A DNA stretch of 64,000 nucleotides from Bradyrhizobium sp. 132 (GTDB lineage Bacteria; Pseudomonadota; Alphaproteobacteria; Rhizobiales; Xanthobacteraceae): the NCBI RefSeq assembly GCF_023074185.1, contig NZ_JADPKY010000173.1:1-64000 (forward strand). The letters are read 5' to 3'. A model generated the notes under the pieces. The model saw nothing but the letters and a program-made list of their open reading frames with translations, was not told the origin of the DNA and did not search any database. A program made the translations under genes and the position numbers. Positions 61,296 through 64,000 of the stretch are shown here, piece after piece. Position 1 is the stretch's first letter. Each line of letters starts with the position of its first letter.

Positions 61296-61994
61296 ATGTC
61301 ACTCAAACTCTACGAACTCGTCGGCGCGGACGCCTCGCGACCGTTCAGCCCTTTCTGCTGGCGCACGCGGATGGCGCTGGCACACAAGGGGTTGGCGGCG
61401 GAATCGCTGCCCTGGCGCTTCACGGAGAAGAGCGCGATTGCGCCGCACGGCTCGGAGAAGGTTCCGGTGCTGCTGCATCATGACGAGCCGGTGGTCGATT
61501 CCTGGGCGATCGCGAACTACCTCGAAGACCAGTTTCCGGATAGCCCGTCGCTGTTCGGTGGCGAGGGCGGCCGTGCCATGGCGCGCATGCTCAATGCCTG
61601 GGGCGACATCGCCATCGTCGGCGGCATCTTTCCGCTGATCGTCGCCGACATCCCGAAGAATCTGGCCGAGGTCGACGCTGCCTATTTCCGCCAGTCGCGC
61701 GAGGCGCGTTTCGGCGGCAAGAGTCTGGAAGAGGTGATGTCGGGCCGCGATGCCGGCGTGGTCGCGTTCCGCAGATCGCTCGAGGTGATGCGTCAGACCC
61801 TGAAGAAGCAGCCCTTCATCGCCGGCGCCGCGCCGAACTATGCCGACTACATCGTGTTCGGCGGTTTTCAGTGGGCGCGCGTGACGAGCCTGTTCAAGCT
61901 GATCGAGGCGGATGACCCGGTTTACGCCTGGCGCGAAAAGCTGCTCGACGCATTCGACGGCATGGCGCGGAAATCGCCGGGGCATCCAGTCTAA
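61296..61994 (+). CDS. Glutathione S-transferase-family protein, LigE-like
   Basis: A 232-residue protein. The N-terminal thioredoxin-like domain has ASRPFSPFCWRTRMAL and the glutathione-binding VPVLLHHDEPVVDSWAIANYLE; the C-terminal all-helical domain follows. Resembles the beta-etherase-like GST branch (LigE) more than classical GSTs. Substrate unknown. The ATG lies 22 bases after a palindromic repeat. Confidence 0.86.
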   Translation: MSLKLYELVGADASRPFSPFCWRTRMALAHKGLAAESLPWRFTEKSAIAPHGSEKVPVLLHHDEPVVDSWAIANYLEDQFPDSPSLFGGEGGRAMARMLNAWGDIAIVGGIFPLIVADIPKNLAEVDAAYFRQSREARFGGKSLEEVMSGRDAGVVAFRRSLEVMRQTLKKQPFIAGAAPNYADYIVFGGFQWARVTSLFKLIEADDPVYAWREKLLDAFDGMARKSPGHPV

Positions 61995-62009
61995 GCTTCG
62001 TAGGCCGGA

Positions 62010-62222
62010 TTACGCTTGCGCACCATCCGGGCTTCGCGCCGCCGCAGCCTTGCGCAGGCACGCCCGGCACAGACAATCCTCGCTCTTGACCGGCATCGGC
62101 AACCGCGCCGTTTCCTCCGCGCACCAGCAGGTGCCGGAGAGGTCGCAACCGAACTCGGTGCCGCAGCGGGAGCAGGCGAGGCGACGCGGTTCCTGCACTG
62201 GAATTTCTTGCGGATTTGTCAT
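62010..62222 (-). CDS. Cysteine-rich CWC-family protein
   Basis: A 70-residue protein with cysteines arranged as CSRC...GC...CWC...CLCRAC, typical of the Cys-rich CWC family, probably binding zinc or an iron-sulfur centre. No function is established. It is convergent with the GST gene and divergent from the DUF1800 gene. Confidence 0.85.
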   Translation of the reverse strand: MTNPQEIPVQEPRRLACSRCGTEFGCDLSGTCWCAEETARLPMPVKSEDCLCRACLRKAAAARSPDGAQA

Positions 62223-62336
62223 GATTTGCGCAAAAGCTGGGCCGTCATTTTCATGCCGGGTTCATCTCCGGCTCCGGTATATTAGGCCTCGCGCCCGGAC
62301 TCGGAAAGCGGTTAGCAACGCGCGAAGGACACATCG

Positions 62337-63899
62337 ATGGCCCGCGATTCGCAAGCCGCCCTGGTTGCGCTCAACCGTTTCGGCTTCGGCGCCCGCGGCG
62401 GCGCGTCCGGCGATCTCATCAACGCGGCCTCGGATCCGCGCGGGTTCGTCAAGGCGGAACTGAGCCGCCCCAATGGCGTACTGCTGGAGGCGCCAGGGCT
62501 GCAATCCACGCCGCAGCTCGGACAGGCCGTGTTCGCCTATCAGGACCAGGTCAAGCAGGCGCGCGAGGCCGCCGCCAAAGCCGGCGCGCCGACTGAGGCG
62601 CCGGCCGATCAGAAGCCTGGATTGCGTCGCAATCTCTCGCTGAATGCAGTCGCGACCGAGATTGCCGGCCAGATGGCCAAGGCCAAGCCGACCGACAACA
62701 AGCCGGCCGACAATATGGCGAAGCCAGACGCCATGCAGCCTAACGCGGCGACACCGCCTGTCGCAAAGCCCGCTCCGCAGCCGCTCAACGTCATCCAAAA
62801 GACCTTTCGCGCCGAGGCGCTGGCGCGGTTGCAGCGCGCGACGCTGGTCGAGTGCGGCTTCACCGAGCGGCTGGTGGTGTTCTGGTCCAACCATTTCTGC
62901 ATCTCCGCGAGCAAGGGTGAGCTGGCGCGGATTTGGGCCGGCGCGTTCGAGCGCGAGGCGATCAGGCCGAACGTGCTCGGGCGCTTCGCCGACATGCTCA
63001 AGTCCGTCGAGCAGCATCCGGCGATGCTGTTCTTCCTCGACAACCAGCAATCGCTCGGGCCGGACTCGCGCGCGGGCCAGAACCGCAAGCGTGGGCTGAA
63101 CGAGAATCTCGCGCGCGAGATCATGGAGCTGCATACGCTCGGCGTCGGCGGCGGCTACACCCAGCAAGACGTCACCTCGCTCGCGCGCATCATCACCGGC
63201 TGGACCTTTGCCGGCCGGCAGGGGCAGTTAGGAGTGCCCGGCTCGTTCGTGTTCAACACCAATGCGCACCAGCCCGGGCCGCAAATGTTGCTCGGCAAGA
63301 GCTATGAGCCGACGGGCCTTGCGCAAGGCGAGGCCGCGCTTGCCGACATTGCGCGCCATCCCTCGACAGCGAATTTCATCGCCAGCAAATTCGTGCGCCA
63401 TTTCGTCGCCGACGATCCGCCGCCTGCGTTGGTGGCGCGATTGCGCGATGTTTTCATCAAGACTGACGGCGATCTCAAGGCGATGTCGACGGCGTTGGTC
63501 GATTCCGACGACGCGTGGAAGGCGCCGCTGACCAAGATGCGCAGCCCATACGATTTCGTGATCGCCAGCGGCCGGTTGCTCGCGCGCGTGCCGGAGGATC
63601 CCGGTAGCTATCTCAACAATCTCAATCTGCTGGGACAGCCGCTGTGGTCGCCGGCTGGGCCGAATGGTTTTGCCGATACCAGCGCCACCTGGGCTGCGCC
63701 CGAAGGCATCAAGCTTCGGCTCGACATCGCCGCGCAAATGGGTGCGCGGCTCGGCAACAATATCGACCCGATCGACCTGCTGGAATTCGCGGCGGCAGAT
63801 GCTGCTTCCATCGAAACGCGGCGCACCATCGAGCGCGCGGAGTCGCGGCAGCAAGCATTGGCGCTGCTGTTGATGTCGCCGGAGATGCAGAGGAGATGA
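62337..63899 (+). CDS. DUF1800 protein
   Basis: A 520-residue protein of the DUF1800 family, with the typical NRFGFGAR start, CGFTERLVVFWSNHFCIS centre and NENLAREIMELHTLGVGGGY region. AAGGA lies 8 bases before the ATG. The N-terminal third carries a charged Ala/Lys/Pro linker. Function not established, but DUF1800 genes are almost always followed by a DUF1501 gene, as here, overlapping by ATGA. Confidence 0.9.
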   Translation: MARDSQAALVALNRFGFGARGGASGDLINAASDPRGFVKAELSRPNGVLLEAPGLQSTPQLGQAVFAYQDQVKQAREAAAKAGAPTEAPADQKPGLRRNLSLNAVATEIAGQMAKAKPTDNKPADNMAKPDAMQPNAATPPVAKPAPQPLNVIQKTFRAEALARLQRATLVECGFTERLVVFWSNHFCISASKGELARIWAGAFEREAIRPNVLGRFADMLKSVEQHPAMLFFLDNQQSLGPDSRAGQNRKRGLNENLAREIMELHTLGVGGGYTQQDVTSLARIITGWTFAGRQGQLGVPGSFVFNTNAHQPGPQMLLGKSYEPTGLAQGEAALADIARHPSTANFIASKFVRHFVADDPPPALVARLRDVFIKTDGDLKAMSTALVDSDDAWKAPLTKMRSPYDFVIASGRLLARVPEDPGSYLNNLNLLGQPLWSPAGPNGFADTSATWAAPEGIKLRLDIAAQMGARLGNNIDPIDLLEFAAADAASIETRRTIERAESRQQALALLLMSPEMQRR

Positions 63900-64000
63900 C
63901 GATGATCGACTGCGTCGAGAACCGGCTCATCACCTCGCGCCGTAACCTCCTGCTCGGCGGCGCCTCCTTCGCGGCGTGGGCGTACTTGCCGAAATTCGCG
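63896..64000 (+). CDS. DUF1501 protein, N-terminal part (cut by window end)
   Basis: ATG at 63896 overlaps the DUF1800 stop (ATGA). The visible 35 residues hold a twin-arginine motif SRRNLLLG followed by a hydrophobic stretch, so the protein should be exported by Tat. Identified as DUF1501 by its coupling to DUF1800 and the start. The rest lies beyond the window. Confidence 0.75.
   Translation, partial: MTMIDCVENRLITSRRNLLLGGASFAAWAYLPKFA

Overview
The window reads as chromosomal core DNA of a Bradyrhizobium-like alphaproteobacterium (Rhizobiales). The reasons are the high GC content, dense gene packing with many ATGA/GTGA overlaps, rhizobial gene orders (ribF-ileS-lspA, lgt-midA-pgeF, rplY-pth-ychF, pgsA-moaD-moaE-prmB, an FMN riboswitch before a type-II ribH), many small secreted proteins of unknown function, and short palindromic repeats between genes. 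I see no rRNA, tRNA, CRISPR array, phage or insertion sequence. This is inference from content, not a database match.

Layout, left to right. 0.1-3.1 kb (minus): a Tat-linked GMC dehydrogenase set (cytochrome c, glyoxalase-like protein, small subunit, FAD subunit). 3.4-4.2 kb: a small secreted protein and ArfB. 4.3-12.8 kb (minus): ribF-ileS-lspA, a secreted protein and an M16 peptidase pair of which only one carries the zinc motif. 13-16 kb: a lone CheY, a HAD hydrolase and a TipF-like degenerate EAL protein. 16-22.4 kb (minus): uvrC, pgsA, moaD, moaE, prmB, a holin-like membrane protein and a BrkB protein. 22.6-27 kb: an outer-membrane barrel, a cold-shock protein, RlmJ, an RNase T2 and three small secreted proteins. 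27-29.8 kb (minus): MarR regulator, OmpR-type regulator and histidine kinase, in an order recalling petP-petR. 30-36 kb: ilvE, a DUF2314 protein, hisS, a tautomerase, a thioesterase, proC and a YbjN protein. 36.4-37.2 kb: FMN riboswitch and ribH. 37.2-39.3 kb (minus): a translationally coupled zinc-metallopeptidase and ATP-grasp ligase. 39.5-49.2 kb: prs, lgt-midA-pgeF, a dienelactone hydrolase, a UbiK/BMFP protein, rplY-pth-ychF and a DUF4282 protein. 49.4-55.3 kb: a tandem MaoC pair, two tiny convergent membrane proteins, two NTF2-like proteins and a tandem membrane-protein pair whose second copy has an in-frame stop. 55.4-64 kb: a very long UvrB, small zinc or cysteine-rich proteins, a LysR regulator, a TSUP permease, a GST and a DUF1800/DUF1501 pair cut by the window end.

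Most genes are housekeeping: translation, nucleotide excision repair, lipoprotein maturation, molybdopterin and flavin synthesis, and amino-acid and PRPP metabolism. The less explained parts are the metallopeptidase/ATP-grasp pair, the TipF-like protein, the UvrB extensions, the broken membrane-protein paralog, the paired micro-proteins, and the dispersed palindromes, which lie almost always just downstream of genes.
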